The notes: generated by a model not told the origin, from the sequence alone. A stretch of 7,841 bases of DNA from Myxococcales bacterium (GCA_021784995.1 JAJYHA010000163.1:1-7841); one strand, 5' to 3'; shown: positions 1-6,185, counted from the stretch's first letter. Translations and numbers: made by a program.

Positions 1-281
1 GAGAGGCCGACCACGACGGCCCGGCGGACGCCGAGCTGCCGCAACAGCAGCTCCACGTCCTGCGCCACCCGCTCCATCGAGGTGACGGCGGGCGCGGGGC
101 CGCTCGCGCCCAGCCCCGGGTAGTCGGGCGCGAGGACGCGGTGGCGCGCGGCCAGGAACGCCAGCTGCGGCTCCCACATCCCGGAGTGGAGCGGGAAGGC
201 GTGGAGCAGGAGCACCACCTCGTTCCCGGCTCCGGCCTCACGGTAGGCGAGCGAACCCTCTCCGACGTGGACGCTGGGCAT
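1..281 (-). CDS. Alpha/beta hydrolase, N-terminal part (cut by window edge)
   Basis: The reverse-strand frame starts at ATG 281-279 and gives 93 complete codons plus the first two bases (TC) of a serine codon. The start of the protein reads MPSVHVGEGSLAYREAG. It then shows the core of an alpha/beta hydrolase: the strand VVLLLHAFPL with the HxFPL oxyanion-loop motif (about residues 22-31), a W at the SGMW turn, the DYPGLGASG loop (about residues 53-61), a helix, and the strand VVVVGLS. The final serine is where the nucleophile of the G-x-S-x-G elbow should be, so the window ends almost exactly at the active site. The substrate cannot be told; esterases, haloperoxidase-like enzymes and lactonases share this pattern. 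An in-frame TGA lies 15 bases upstream of the ATG, so the start is well constrained. No Shine-Dalgarno sequence is visible before it. It is divergent from tldD. Confidence 0.85.
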   Translation of the reverse strand, partial: MPSVHVGEGSLAYREAGAGNEVVLLLHAFPLHSGMWEPQLAFLAARHRVLAPDYPGLGASGPAPAVTSMERVAQDVELLLRQLGVRRAVVVGL

Positions 282-286
282 GATAG

Positions 287-297
287 GTGATGATCAC
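287..297. promoter_or_regulatory. 11-bp palindrome GTGATGATCAC next to hydrolase start
   Basis: GTGAT-G-ATCAC is a perfect dyad around base 292. It sits 6 to 16 bases upstream of the hydrolase ATG on the other strand, in one of the few AT-richer spots of the window. Its position could let a repressor cover the hydrolase start. It is short, and only operator-like; chance is possible. Confidence 0.25.
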
Positions 298-369
298 GCA
301 CGTCCTCCGTGCGCGGTCCAGCACCCCCCTGGGTGGGAGCGAGGGGAGGCGAGATCCGCGGGAGGCGCT

Positions 370-399
370 TTGCGGCCAGGGGCGGCCGGCCGCTATACC
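370..399 (+). promoter_or_regulatory. Candidate tldD promoter
   Basis: A TATACC hexamer at 394-399 stands out in very GC-rich DNA and resembles a -10 element. TTGCGG at 370-375 could serve as a poor -35 element with an 18-base spacer. Transcription would start near 406, leaving a leader of about 34 bases before the GTG at 440. The -10 is the stronger half of this call. Confidence 0.4.
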
Positions 400-439
400 T
401 CCGGTCGTCGCGCCCCGGCCTCGCGAGAGGAGAGCGTCC

Positions 440-1996
440 GTGACGGACGGGATGGGGCGCCGGAGGTTCGTGCAGATGTCAGCGGGGACCCTCATCGCCG
501 CCTCGGCCGGCGAGCGGCTCGGCGCGGACGGCGGCGGGGCCGGCGGCGCGGGCGGCTCCGGCGGGCCGTCCGGCGCCATCCGCCACTTCGCGCGCTTCGA
601 CGTGACGGAGGCGCTCATCGCCGAGGCGCTGGGCGCGGCGCTCTCCCGGGGCGGCGACCACGCCGACGTCTTCTTCCAGCACCGCGTCTCGAACGACCTC
701 GGCCTCGAGGACGGCGCCGTGAACCGCGCCTACGCCGCGGTGGAGCTGGGCGTCGGCGTGCGGGTGGTGAAGGGCGACCAGACCGGCTACGGCTACACGG
801 AGGACCTCTCCCCGGCCGCGGTCCGGGCCTGCGCCCTCACCGCCGCCGCCATCGCCGACGGGCCGTCGCGGCCGGCCCCGCGGCGCTTCCACGTGGAGGG
901 GAAGCTGCCGCAGCGCTACCCGCTCCGGCTGCGGTGGGAGGAGGTCCGGCCGGAGCAGAAGCTGCCGCTGCTGGACGGCGTGAACGGCCGCGTCTTCGCC
1001 GCCGACCCGCGGGTGCGGAAGGTGAACGTCCACTTCCGCGACGAGGCGGGCGCCATCCTCCTCGCCGACAGCGCGGGGCGGATCGTCGAGGACCTCCAGC
1101 CCATGACCGTGCTCGCCGTCTCCTGCGTGGCGGAGCAGGGCGGCCGGCGCGAGCAGGGCGGCTACAACGTCGCGGGGCGCGCGGGGTTCGAGTTCTACTC
1201 GCCCGAGCGGATCGACCGGGTGGTGCGCGAGGCGGTGGCCCGCACCGTCGTCCTCTTCGAGGCGGCGCCGCCGCCGGCGGGCGAGCTGCCGGTGGTGCTG
1301 GCGGCGGGCTCCTCCGGCATCCTCCTCCACGAGGCCATCGGGCACGGCATGGAGGCCGACTTCAACCGCAAGAACGTCTCCATCTACGCCGACCGGATCG
1401 GCAAGCCCGTCGCGAGGCCCTTCGTGAACATCGTCGACGACGCGGCGTGCCCCGGCGCGCGGGGCGCCATCAACGTCGACGACGAGGGGAACCCCGCCGG
1501 CACCACCCGGCTCGTCGAGGACGGCGTCCTCACCACCTACCTGCACGACGCCATCAGCGCGCGCCACTACGGCGTCGCGCCCACCGGGAACGGGCGGCGC
1601 CAGGGCTACCAGTACCCGCCCATGCCCCGCATGCGGGCCACCTACATGCTGCCCGGGCCCCACACGCGGGAGGAGATCATCGCCAGCGTGAAGCGGGGCG
1701 TCTACTGCCAGAACTTCACCAACGGGCAGGTCCACATCGGCGCCGGCGACTTCACCTTCTACGTGAAGAACGGCTGGATGATCGAGGACGGGAAGCTCAC
1801 CCGCCCGATCAAGGACGTGAACGTGATCGGCAACGGACCGAAGGTGCTCGAGCGGGTGGACATGGTCGCCGACGACCTGGAGATCGACGAGGGCGGCTGG
1901 ACCTGCGGGAAGGACGGACAGAGCGTGCCGGTCTCGCAGGGCCTGCCCACCGTGCGCGTCTCCTCGATGACGGTGGGCGGCCGCGGCAAGGCCTGA
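440..1996 (+). CDS. tldD: TldD metalloprotease subunit with Tat-like N-terminus
   Basis: This is the catalytic subunit of the TldD/TldE (PmbA) zinc protease (peptidase U62 family), which in E. coli degrades unfolded peptides and trims the microcin B17 leader. At 518 residues it is longer than the E. coli protein because of an N-terminal extension. The metal motif HEAIGH lies at residues 297-302. The conserved C-terminal CGKDGQ, with the likely third metal ligand Cys489, is present, followed by the usual VPVSQGLPTVRV stretch, so the enzyme looks intact. The chosen start is GTG 440: AGGAG at 428-432 precedes it by 7 bases. ATG 452 is an alternative; ATG 287 has no supporting signal. With the GTG start, residues 7-12 read RRRFVQ, followed by a short hydrophobic stretch to A23, a possible A-S-A cleavage site and a Gly-rich linker (residues 31-45), suggesting Tat export. 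It is followed by tldE after 29 bases. Confidence 0.95.
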   Translation: MTDGMGRRRFVQMSAGTLIAASAGERLGADGGGAGGAGGSGGPSGAIRHFARFDVTEALIAEALGAALSRGGDHADVFFQHRVSNDLGLEDGAVNRAYAAVELGVGVRVVKGDQTGYGYTEDLSPAAVRACALTAAAIADGPSRPAPRRFHVEGKLPQRYPLRLRWEEVRPEQKLPLLDGVNGRVFAADPRVRKVNVHFRDEAGAILLADSAGRIVEDLQPMTVLAVSCVAEQGGRREQGGYNVAGRAGFEFYSPERIDRVVREAVARTVVLFEAAPPPAGELPVVLAAGSSGILLHEAIGHGMEADFNRKNVSIYADRIGKPVARPFVNIVDDAACPGARGAINVDDEGNPAGTTRLVEDGVLTTYLHDAISARHYGVAPTGNGRRQGYQYPPMPRMRATYMLPGPHTREEIIASVKRGVYCQNFTNGQVHIGAGDFTFYVKNGWMIEDGKLTRPIKDVNVIGNGPKVLERVDMVADDLEIDEGGWTCGKDGQSVPVSQGLPTVRVSSMTVGGRGKA

Positions 1997-2025
1997 GCGC
2001 GGGCGCCGAGGGGAGGGAGGGAGCG

Positions 2026-3354
2026 ATGGCCGGAGAGGAGCTGCTCGACGCCGCCCGCGGGGCGGTGGAGCTGGCGCGGCGCGCGGGGGCGCGGGAGGCC
2101 GCGGCCAGCGCCTACCGGGTCCGCAACGTCGAGGTGCAGTGGCGCGACGGGAAGCTGGAGCGCGTCAGCGAGGCGACCACGCGCGGGCTCGGCCTCGAGC
2201 TCTACGTGGAGGGGCGCTACGCGGCCGTCTCCACCTCGGACCTCCGCCCCGACGCGGTCCGGCGCTTCGTGGCCGACTGCGTCGCGCTCACCCGCACGCT
2301 GGCGGTGGACCCGCACCGTGCGCTGCCCGACCCCGCGCTCTACGCCGGGCAGGCGAGGGTGGACCTCGACCTCGAGGACCGCGGCCACGACGACCTCGAC
2401 GCGCCCCGGCGCCGCCGCATCGCGGAGGAGCTGGAGGCCGCCGCGCGCGCCGTGAAGGGCGCCGGGGCCATCCTCTCCGTCACCACCGGCTTCGGCGACA
2501 CGCGGGGCGAGAGCGCGCGCGTCCACTCGAACGGCTTCGTCGGATCACGCTGCGCGACCGACTTCGGGATGAGCGCGCAGGTCTCGGTGAAGGATCCCGA
2601 CGGCCGGCGCCCCGAGGACTGGGACGCCGCGACCGCTCGCCACCTCGCCCAGCTCCCGCCGGCGGCCGAGGTGGGACGCCGCGCGGCGGAGCGCGCCCTG
2701 GGCCGGATCGGCGCGCGCAAGGGCGACTCGGCGCTCGTCACGATGGTGGTGGAGAACCGGTCGGCGGGCCGGCTGCTCGGCCTCCTCCTCGGTCCGCTCT
2801 CCGCCGCCGCCCTGCAGCAGAAGCGCAGCTTCCTCGACGCGAAGCTGGGCCAGCGGGTGGGGAGCGCGCTCCTCGACGTCGCGGACGACCCGCTCGTGCC
2901 GCGGGGGCTCGGGTCTCGCCTCTTCGACAGGGAGGGGATCGCCGCACGGCGCTTCCCCCTCTTCGAACAGGGCGTGCTCGAGAACTTCTACGTGGACAAC
3001 TACTACGGGCGGAAGCTCGGGATGCGCCCCACCACCCGCGGCAGCTCCAACCTGGCCTGGAAGCTCGGGACCCGCGAGCGGGCCGGGCTGCTCGCCGACG
3101 CCAGGGAGGGCCTCCTCGTCACGGGCTTCCTGGGCGGGAACTCCAACTCCACCACCGGCGACTTCTCGCTCGGGGTGCAGGGCTACCGGATCCGGGGCGG
3201 GGTGGCGGCCGAGCCGGTGGGAGAGATGAACGTCTCGGGCAACCACCTCGAGCTGTGGCGGCGCCTGGTGGCGCTCGGGGACGACCCCTACCCCTGGTCC
3301 GCGTCGCGCTGCCCCACCCTCGTGTTCGAGGGGGTCCAGCTCGCCGGAGCCTAG
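2026..3354 (+). CDS. tldE: TldE/PmbA protease partner subunit
   Basis: The 442-residue protein is the non-catalytic partner that forms a heterodimer with TldD. Family hallmarks seen are the N-terminal DGKLERVSEATTRGLGL region (about residues 43-60), the central ENFYVDNYYGRKLGM stretch, and the C-terminal FLGGNSNSTTGDFS and GEMNVSGNHLELW motifs. No HExxxH motif is present, as expected for TldE. Length matches the family (E. coli PmbA is about 450). The start ATG 2026 follows a purine-rich GGGAGGGAGGG run at good spacing. It sits 29 bases after tldD, so the two are surely one transcript. Unlike its partner it has no signal peptide: the N-terminus MAGEELLDAARGAVELARR is an ordinary amphipathic helix. 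An open frame continuous with this one extends upstream through all of tldD to about 280, but the upstream part is a high-GC artefact. Confidence 0.95.
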   Translation: MAGEELLDAARGAVELARRAGAREAAASAYRVRNVEVQWRDGKLERVSEATTRGLGLELYVEGRYAAVSTSDLRPDAVRRFVADCVALTRTLAVDPHRALPDPALYAGQARVDLDLEDRGHDDLDAPRRRRIAEELEAAARAVKGAGAILSVTTGFGDTRGESARVHSNGFVGSRCATDFGMSAQVSVKDPDGRRPEDWDAATARHLAQLPPAAEVGRRAAERALGRIGARKGDSALVTMVVENRSAGRLLGLLLGPLSAAALQQKRSFLDAKLGQRVGSALLDVADDPLVPRGLGSRLFDREGIAARRFPLFEQGVLENFYVDNYYGRKLGMRPTTRGSSNLAWKLGTRERAGLLADAREGLLVTGFLGGNSNSTTGDFSLGVQGYRIRGGVAAEPVGEMNVSGNHLELWRRLVALGDDPYPWSASRCPTLVFEGVQLAGA

Positions 3355-3383
3355 GCGCCGTCGAGCGCCGCCGCGCCGTCGAG
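3354..3383 (+). repeat. Direct repeats of GCGCCGTCGAG after tldE
   Basis: The 11-mer GCGCCGTCGAG occurs at 3355-3365 and again at 3373-3383. The first copy overlaps a small hairpin, GGCGC (3354-3358) and GCGCC (3365-3369) around a 6-base loop, which begins at the last base of the tldE stop. No T-run follows, so it is at most a weak terminator. Both copies contain the heptamer CGTCGAG, which recurs in the palindrome further downstream. Confidence 0.5.
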
Positions 3384-3458
3384 GAATTCGGCGAGCGCGC
3401 CGCTCCGGTCGCAAGCGCCCGCGAGCACGGGGCTTCCGGGTATTCACCGCGCACGGGG

Positions 3459-3514
3459 CGTCGAGGATCTCGACGACCTCCGCCGGCGGGGGTGGATCGT
3501 CGAGCCTCTCGACG
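3459..3514. repeat. 56-base compound palindrome with two 17-bp dyads
   Basis: Two perfect 17-bp dyads with identical arms lie at 3459-3475 (CGTCGAG-GAT-CTCGACG) and 3498-3514 (CGTCGAG-CCT-CTCGACG), 39 bases centre to centre. Between them, 3476-3493 is itself an inverted repeat, ACCTCCGCCGGCGGGGGT, with a single T:G pair. Because all arms match, the whole block can also fold as one long hairpin: 7 bp outer stem, a 3x3 internal loop, 7 bp, a 4-base bulge (3494-3497) and about 9 bp inside. It lies in a non-coding gap, 104 bases after tldE and 136 bases before the next gene. It could be a pair of protein-binding sites, a REP-like mobile palindrome, or an RNA structure. Confidence 0.75.
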
Positions 3515-3552
3515 CCTGGAAGCGCCCTCCTCACGGGCGGTTGGAGTCGCGG

Positions 3553-3573
3553 GCGGCGGCGCCGGACCGCCGC
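3553..3573. repeat. GC hairpin GCGGCGG / CCGCCGC
   Basis: A perfect 7-bp stem (3553-3559 with 3567-3573) surrounds a 7-base loop just upstream of the sigma-54-like element. GC-only stems are common by chance at this base composition, so it carries little weight alone. Confidence 0.3.
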
Positions 3574-3577
3574 GGCC

Positions 3578-3593
3578 TGGCCCGATCCTTGGA
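3578..3593 (+). promoter_or_regulatory. Weak sigma-54-like promoter for the small membrane operon
   Basis: TGGCCCG-ATCC-TTGGA resembles the sigma-54 consensus TGGCACG-N4-TTGCA with the right spacing between the two G-rich blocks. There is one mismatch in the -24 box and one in the critical -12 box (GG instead of GC). Transcription would start near 3603, giving a leader of about 47 bases to the ATG at 3651. The two dyads at 3459-3514 would then be centred about 97 and 136 bases upstream, a typical range for enhancer-binding activators. No convincing sigma-70 promoter was seen in the gap. Without the GC at -12 this remains tentative. Confidence 0.25.
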
Positions 3594-3650
3594 GTGAAGA
3601 GAGGACGACCGCGCGCGGCGATCCGGCCGCGCGCATCGACGGAGGCCGTC

Positions 3651-3725
3651 ATGATCCTCGCGTTCCCGCTGGCCCTCCTCGGCGCTGCCTTCCTCGCCTA
3701 CGTCACCGTGGTCGCTCGGGCCTAG
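3651..3725 (+). CDS. 24-residue single-helix membrane microprotein
   Basis: ATG 3651 opens a 24-codon frame ending at TAG 3723-3725. The Shine-Dalgarno GGAGG at 3641-3645 is 5 bases before the start, and the next gene begins 12 bases after the stop with its own ribosome site. The product begins MILAFPLALLGAAFLAYV and ends TVVARA. It is almost entirely hydrophobic with one late arginine, so it is a single transmembrane helix with its short basic end probably inside. Small proteins of this shape often are accessory subunits of larger membrane complexes (CydX, KdpF and similar), but the sequence was not recognised as any of them. The support is the good ribosome site, clean membrane-helix composition and operon position. 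A non-functional chance frame is the alternative. Confidence 0.6.
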   Translation: MILAFPLALLGAAFLAYVTVVARA

Positions 3726-3737
3726 CCGGGAGGATCC

Positions 3738-4109
3738 ATGGCCTCGCACGCGGGCGGCACCCAGGTCCGGAGCGGCTACTACGTCAACGCCCACACCTTC
3801 GAGATCGTGAACGTGGCGACCGACGGCGGCGCGCTGCCGGGCGGCGCCGCGGAGCGCTTCGTCCACGTCCCGGTCATCATGGCCATGCTCGCCGCCCCCG
3901 CGCTCGGGGGCCTCTTCGTCGTCGCCTTCCCGCTCATCGGGCTCGGCGTGCTGGGCTACGCCCTCTACGGCCTGGTGCGGGGTGGCGCGCGGGAGGTGGC
4001 GGCCACCGTGGCCGGCCCGGCCATGCCCCCCGGCTCGGTCGCGCTCACCGGCCGGGCGCCCGCGAAAGGCGCCGCGGGAGAGCCGCCCGCGGGTCCCCGC
4101 GCGGGGTGA
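3738..4109 (+). CDS. Small membrane protein of unknown function
   Basis: The 123-residue product starts at ATG 3738, preceded by GGGAGGA at 3728-3734. Residues 1-43 are soluble and include an unusual RSGYYVNAHTFEIVNVATDG stretch (11-30). Residues 44-80 form a long hydrophobic region rich in Gly and Pro (P45, P54, P65), enough for two short membrane helices or a hairpin. Residues 81-123 are a low-complexity Ala/Gly/Pro tail with several arginines, probably cytoplasmic. No known domain was recognised and there are no cysteines. It follows the 24-residue microprotein by 12 bases, so the two are probably co-transcribed and may interact in the membrane. Its stop lies only 4 bases from that of the convergent gene. 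Confidence 0.75.
   Translation: MASHAGGTQVRSGYYVNAHTFEIVNVATDGGALPGGAAERFVHVPVIMAMLAAPALGGLFVVAFPLIGLGVLGYALYGLVRGGAREVAATVAGPAMPPGSVALTGRAPAKGAAGEPPAGPRAG
4072..4106. terminator. Candidate bidirectional hairpins between convergent genes
   Basis: CCGCGGG (4072-4078) and CCCGCGG (4086-4092) form a 7-bp stem around a 7-base loop. It is followed by the perfect 12-bp palindrome CCCCGCGCGGGG at 4095-4106. Both lie in the last codons of the plus-strand gene, where two convergent transcripts meet. There is no T-run on either side, so it is not a textbook intrinsic terminator. Confidence 0.3.
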
Positions 4110-4113
4110 CGCT

Positions 4114-4593
4114 TCAGCCGTCGGCGCCGTGGCGGGAGGGCGGCACGCGGCGGGGCGCGAGCGGGGAGTGGACGACGCACAGGACCAGGCCGGCGGGCGC
4201 GGCCGCGCCCCGCTGCGCCACGGCCGCCATCCCGTCGCGGCAGGCGGAGGCGGCGCGCTCGAGCCAGCGCGCCACCTCGGCGCGGCAGTTCAACGACTCG
4301 CAGACGGCGCCGATCACCTCGGCGAGCAGCGTCCACTCACGGTTCACCTCGGCCGCGGCCAGGGGTGGCGGCCAGCGGACGAGGCCGCACAGCCCGGCCC
4401 AGACCTCCTCCGGCGGCGCCTCGCGCGCCAGCCGATCGGCGCAGGCGTCGAAGAAGGAGGGCACCACGCCGTCGAGGAGGCCGGGGAAGGTCTCGGGCCG
4501 CGCCGAGGCGCGCGCGGCGCGCCAGATGCGCGTGAGCTCGTCGCGCTTGTGGCCGACGAAGGCGCCGACGCTCGCCGTGCCGGGGCGGGTCAC
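4114..4593 (-). CDS. Small all-helical protein, possibly RsbRD N-terminal-like
   Basis: The 159-residue product starts at GTG 4593-4591, which overlaps the TGA of the upstream hydrolase as GTGA, indicating coupled translation. Residues 10-127 read as a run of amphipathic helices: GHKRDELTRIWRAA, then LLDGVVPSFFDACADRLAREA, then VNREWTLLAEVIGAVCESLNC and a final helix to about 127. A helix beginning KRDEL-x3-W followed by LLDxVPxFxD resembles the four-helix RsbRD-N/sensor domain found at the N-terminus of many myxobacterial histidine kinases. Here it stands alone, without a kinase or STAS domain. The family assignment comes from pattern memory only. Six cysteines (51, 69, 98, 103, 118, 139) are unusual for a small cytoplasmic protein. 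The tail from about 129 looks disordered. Confidence 0.8.
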   Translation of the reverse strand: MTRPGTASVGAFVGHKRDELTRIWRAARASARPETFPGLLDGVVPSFFDACADRLAREAPPEEVWAGLCGLVRWPPPLAAAEVNREWTLLAEVIGAVCESLNCRAEVARWLERAASACRDGMAAVAQRGAAAPAGLVLCVVHSPLAPRRVPPSRHGADG

Positions 4594-5222
4594 GCCGGTG
4601 TCCCGAGGAGCCAGTCGAGGGCCTCGCCCGCGCGCCGCTCCAGCTCCGGGAGCTCCTCCGTGAAGAGGTGGGTGGCGCCGGCGACCACCAGCACGCGGCG
4701 GGGCGCGGCGGCGCCGGCCAGGCGGCGCTCCACCTCGGAGGGGAGCCCGAACTCGTCGTGCTCGGCCTGGACCACCGCCACCGGCCGGGGGTACGTGCGC
4801 GCCGCCTCCGTGGCCAGCTCGCGGAGCGAGAGCGCCAGCCCGGCGCACAGGACCCCGCGGACGGCGGCGTCGCCGCAGGCGGCGGCGAGCGCCATCCACG
4901 AACCGAACGAGAAGCCCGCGGCGTAGCGCGGCAGGCCGGGGTGCTGCTCTGCGAGCCAGTCCAGGGCGGCGCGCGTGTCCTCCACCTCTCCGCGCCCCGC
5001 GTCGTGGGCGCCCGCGCTCCGCCCCACGCCGCGAAAGTTGAACCGCAGCGAGACGCCCCCCGCCGCGCGGACCGCCTTCGCCAGGCGGTAGGTGGCGTGG
5101 TTGTTCATCGTCCCCCCGTACAGGGGGTGTGGGTGGCACACCACCGCGGCGAAGCGCGGCGCACCGGGGACCTCGTGGAGGCCCTCCAGCCTCCCGGCCG
5201 GTCCGCGCACGTCGATCAGCAC
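4590..5222 (-). CDS. Alpha/beta hydrolase, COG2945-like
   Basis: The 210-residue protein has a complete alpha/beta hydrolase core of the small COG2945 type. The oxyanion motif CHPHPLYGGTMNNH is at residues 29-42, FNFRGVGRSAG at 61-71, the nucleophile elbow GFSFG at 103-107 with Ser105, the acid Asp156 in EHDEF, and the base His185 in GATHLF. All three catalytic residues are present. No signal peptide is visible, so it is cytoplasmic. Substrates for this family are poorly defined; esterase activity is the safe guess. The start is GTG 5222-5220 with only a weak GGGG upstream. It follows purQ by 42 bases and is translationally coupled to the small helical protein after it. It is not related to purine synthesis by any known mechanism, so shared transcription may be incidental. 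Confidence 0.92.
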   Translation of the reverse strand: MLIDVRGPAGRLEGLHEVPGAPRFAAVVCHPHPLYGGTMNNHATYRLAKAVRAAGGVSLRFNFRGVGRSAGAHDAGRGEVEDTRAALDWLAEQHPGLPRYAAGFSFGSWMALAAACGDAAVRGVLCAGLALSLRELATEAARTYPRPVAVVQAEHDEFGLPSEVERRLAGAAAPRRVLVVAGATHLFTEELPELERRAGEALDWLLGTPA

Positions 5223-5264
5223 CGCCCCAACCTGTCCGGGCGCCGGCGGCGGATCAAGCGAACT

Positions 5265-5924
5265 TCAGGCCGCGAGGAGGCTGTCGAACAGCTTGCGCCC
5301 GTCGGCGCACCCCAGGACGACCTCGGCGGCTCGCTCCGGGTGCGGCATGAGCCCGACCACGTTGAGGCGCTCCCCGCCCGCGATCCCCGCGATGTCGCGC
5401 GCCGCGCCGTTGGGCGCGCCCCCCACGTAGCGGAAGACGACGCGCCCCTCGCCCTCCAGCCGGTCGAGCGTCTCGGCGTCGGCGTGGTAGTTCCCGTCGC
5501 CGTGGCCGATGGGCATGCGGATCCGCTGGCCGCGCAGGCCGGTGGTGACCGGGGTGGGCTCGCCCTGCACCTCCACCAGCACGTCCTGGCAGATGTACTT
5601 GAGCGACGCGTTGCGGAGCAGGACCCCGGGCAGGAGGCCCACCTCGCACAGGATCTGGAAGCCGTTGCAGATGCCGAGCACCGGACCGCCGGAGCGCGCG
5701 AACCCGACCACGTCCTCCATCACCGGGGAGAAGCGCGCCATGGCGCCGCAGCGAAGGTAGTCGCCGTAGCTGAAGCCGCCCGGCAGCACCAGCGCGTCGA
5801 GGCCGGCCGGCAGGCGGTCCTTGTGCCAGACGTAGCGGGCCTCCGCGCCCACCACGTGCTTCACCACGTGGTAGACGTCGTGGTCGCAGTTGGAGCCGGG
5901 GAAGGTGAGGATCCCGATCTTCAT
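5265..5924 (-). CDS. purQ: PurQ, glutaminase subunit of FGAM synthetase
   Basis: The 219-residue class I glutamine amidotransferase releases ammonia from glutamine for phosphoribosylformylglycinamidine synthase (EC 6.3.5.3), the fourth step of purine synthesis, in complex with PurS and the small form of PurL. It begins [16 protein letters not shown], the standard PurQ opening. The oxyanion region [17 protein letters not shown] is at about 47-63, the nucleophile Cys86 is in GICNGFQ, and the His195/Glu197 pair is in MPHPE. The catalytic triad is therefore complete and the length is normal. ATG 5924-5922 overlaps the purS stop as ATGA. A longer in-frame extension upstream of this ATG overlaps purS and lacks conservation. 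No purL is in the window; the next gene downstream is a hydrolase. Confidence 0.97.
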   Translation of the reverse strand: MKIGILTFPGSNCDHDVYHVVKHVVGAEARYVWHKDRLPAGLDALVLPGGFSYGDYLRCGAMARFSPVMEDVVGFARSGGPVLGICNGFQILCEVGLLPGVLLRNASLKYICQDVLVEVQGEPTPVTTGLRGQRIRMPIGHGDGNYHADAETLDRLEGEGRVVFRYVGGAPNGAARDIAGIAGGERLNVVGLMPHPERAAEVVLGCADGRKLFDSLLAA

Positions 5925-6175
5925 TCCGCGGCCTGCTCGACGCGGTAGTCCTCGATGACCGTGTTGGCGAGGAGCTTGCGGCACATCTCGTCGACGCGCC
6001 GCCGGCTCTCCTCGGCGCTCGCGCCGTCGCGGAGCGTCACCTCGATGTACTTGCCGAGGCGGACGTCCTCCACCTCGTCGTAACCCATCGTCCGCAGCGC
6101 CCGGCCGACGGCCGAGCCCTGCGGATCGAGGACCCCGCTCCTGAGCGTGACGTAGACCCGCACCTTCTTCGCCAT
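5921..6175 (-). CDS. purS: PurS, structural subunit of FGAM synthetase
   Basis: The 84-residue protein is the small subunit that bridges PurQ and PurL in the three-part FGAM synthetase of Gram-positives, archaea and many other bacteria. The sequence [20 protein letters not shown], then [24 protein letters not shown] and a C-terminal helix with [13 protein letters not shown], is a clear full-length match to the family pattern. The start is ATG 6175-6173, since the family begins right before KVRVYV; an upstream in-frame GTG at 6214 would add a basic, non-conserved tail. No Shine-Dalgarno precedes the ATG. Instead a -10-like element sits only 10 bases away, hinting at a near-leaderless message. 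The stop overlaps the purQ start. Confidence 0.96.
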   Translation of the reverse strand: MAKKVRVYVTLRSGVLDPQGSAVGRALRTMGYDEVEDVRLGKYIEVTLRDGASAEESRRRVDEMCRKLLANTVIEDYRVEQAAE

Positions 6176-6185
6176 AGGGGATCGG

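Noticed and set aside
479..1735. A 418-codon open frame antisense to tldD
   Set aside because: Its translation is low-complexity Val/Gly/Ala/Asp/Arg with no domain and mirrors the real gene's codon bias; the same holds for the other long antisense frames, such as those over tldE.
280..2025. A long open frame from 280 running through tldD and continuing into tldE, which could be read as one giant protein
   Set aside because: The part over tldD is Arg/Gly/Ala-rich low-complexity translation in the wrong frame, whereas the overlapping frame gives a clear TldD with intact metal motif. It is a high-GC artefact.
3459..3514. CRISPR array from the repeated heptamers
   Set aside because: The repeats are only 7 bases, spacing is irregular, they form palindromes instead of repeat-spacer units, and no cas gene is present.
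3359..3514. Insertion-sequence ends or an attachment site
   Set aside because: No transposase or integrase, and no flanking target duplication was found.
3355..3650. Coding frames crossing the tldE-microprotein gap
   Set aside because: They are basic, Pro/Ser/Arg-rich translations without a ribosome site, and the gap is dominated by inverted repeats; I see no gene there.
3651..3725. The 24-residue peptide as a RiPP precursor processed by the neighbouring TldD/TldE
   Set aside because: It has no leader-core layout and no Cys/Ser/Gly-rich core, and reads as a membrane helix; no modification enzyme is nearby.
5925..5984. A longer PurQ starting upstream at 5984
   Set aside because: The added residues overlap purS and are unlike the conserved MKIGIL start, which has a typical ATGA overlap.
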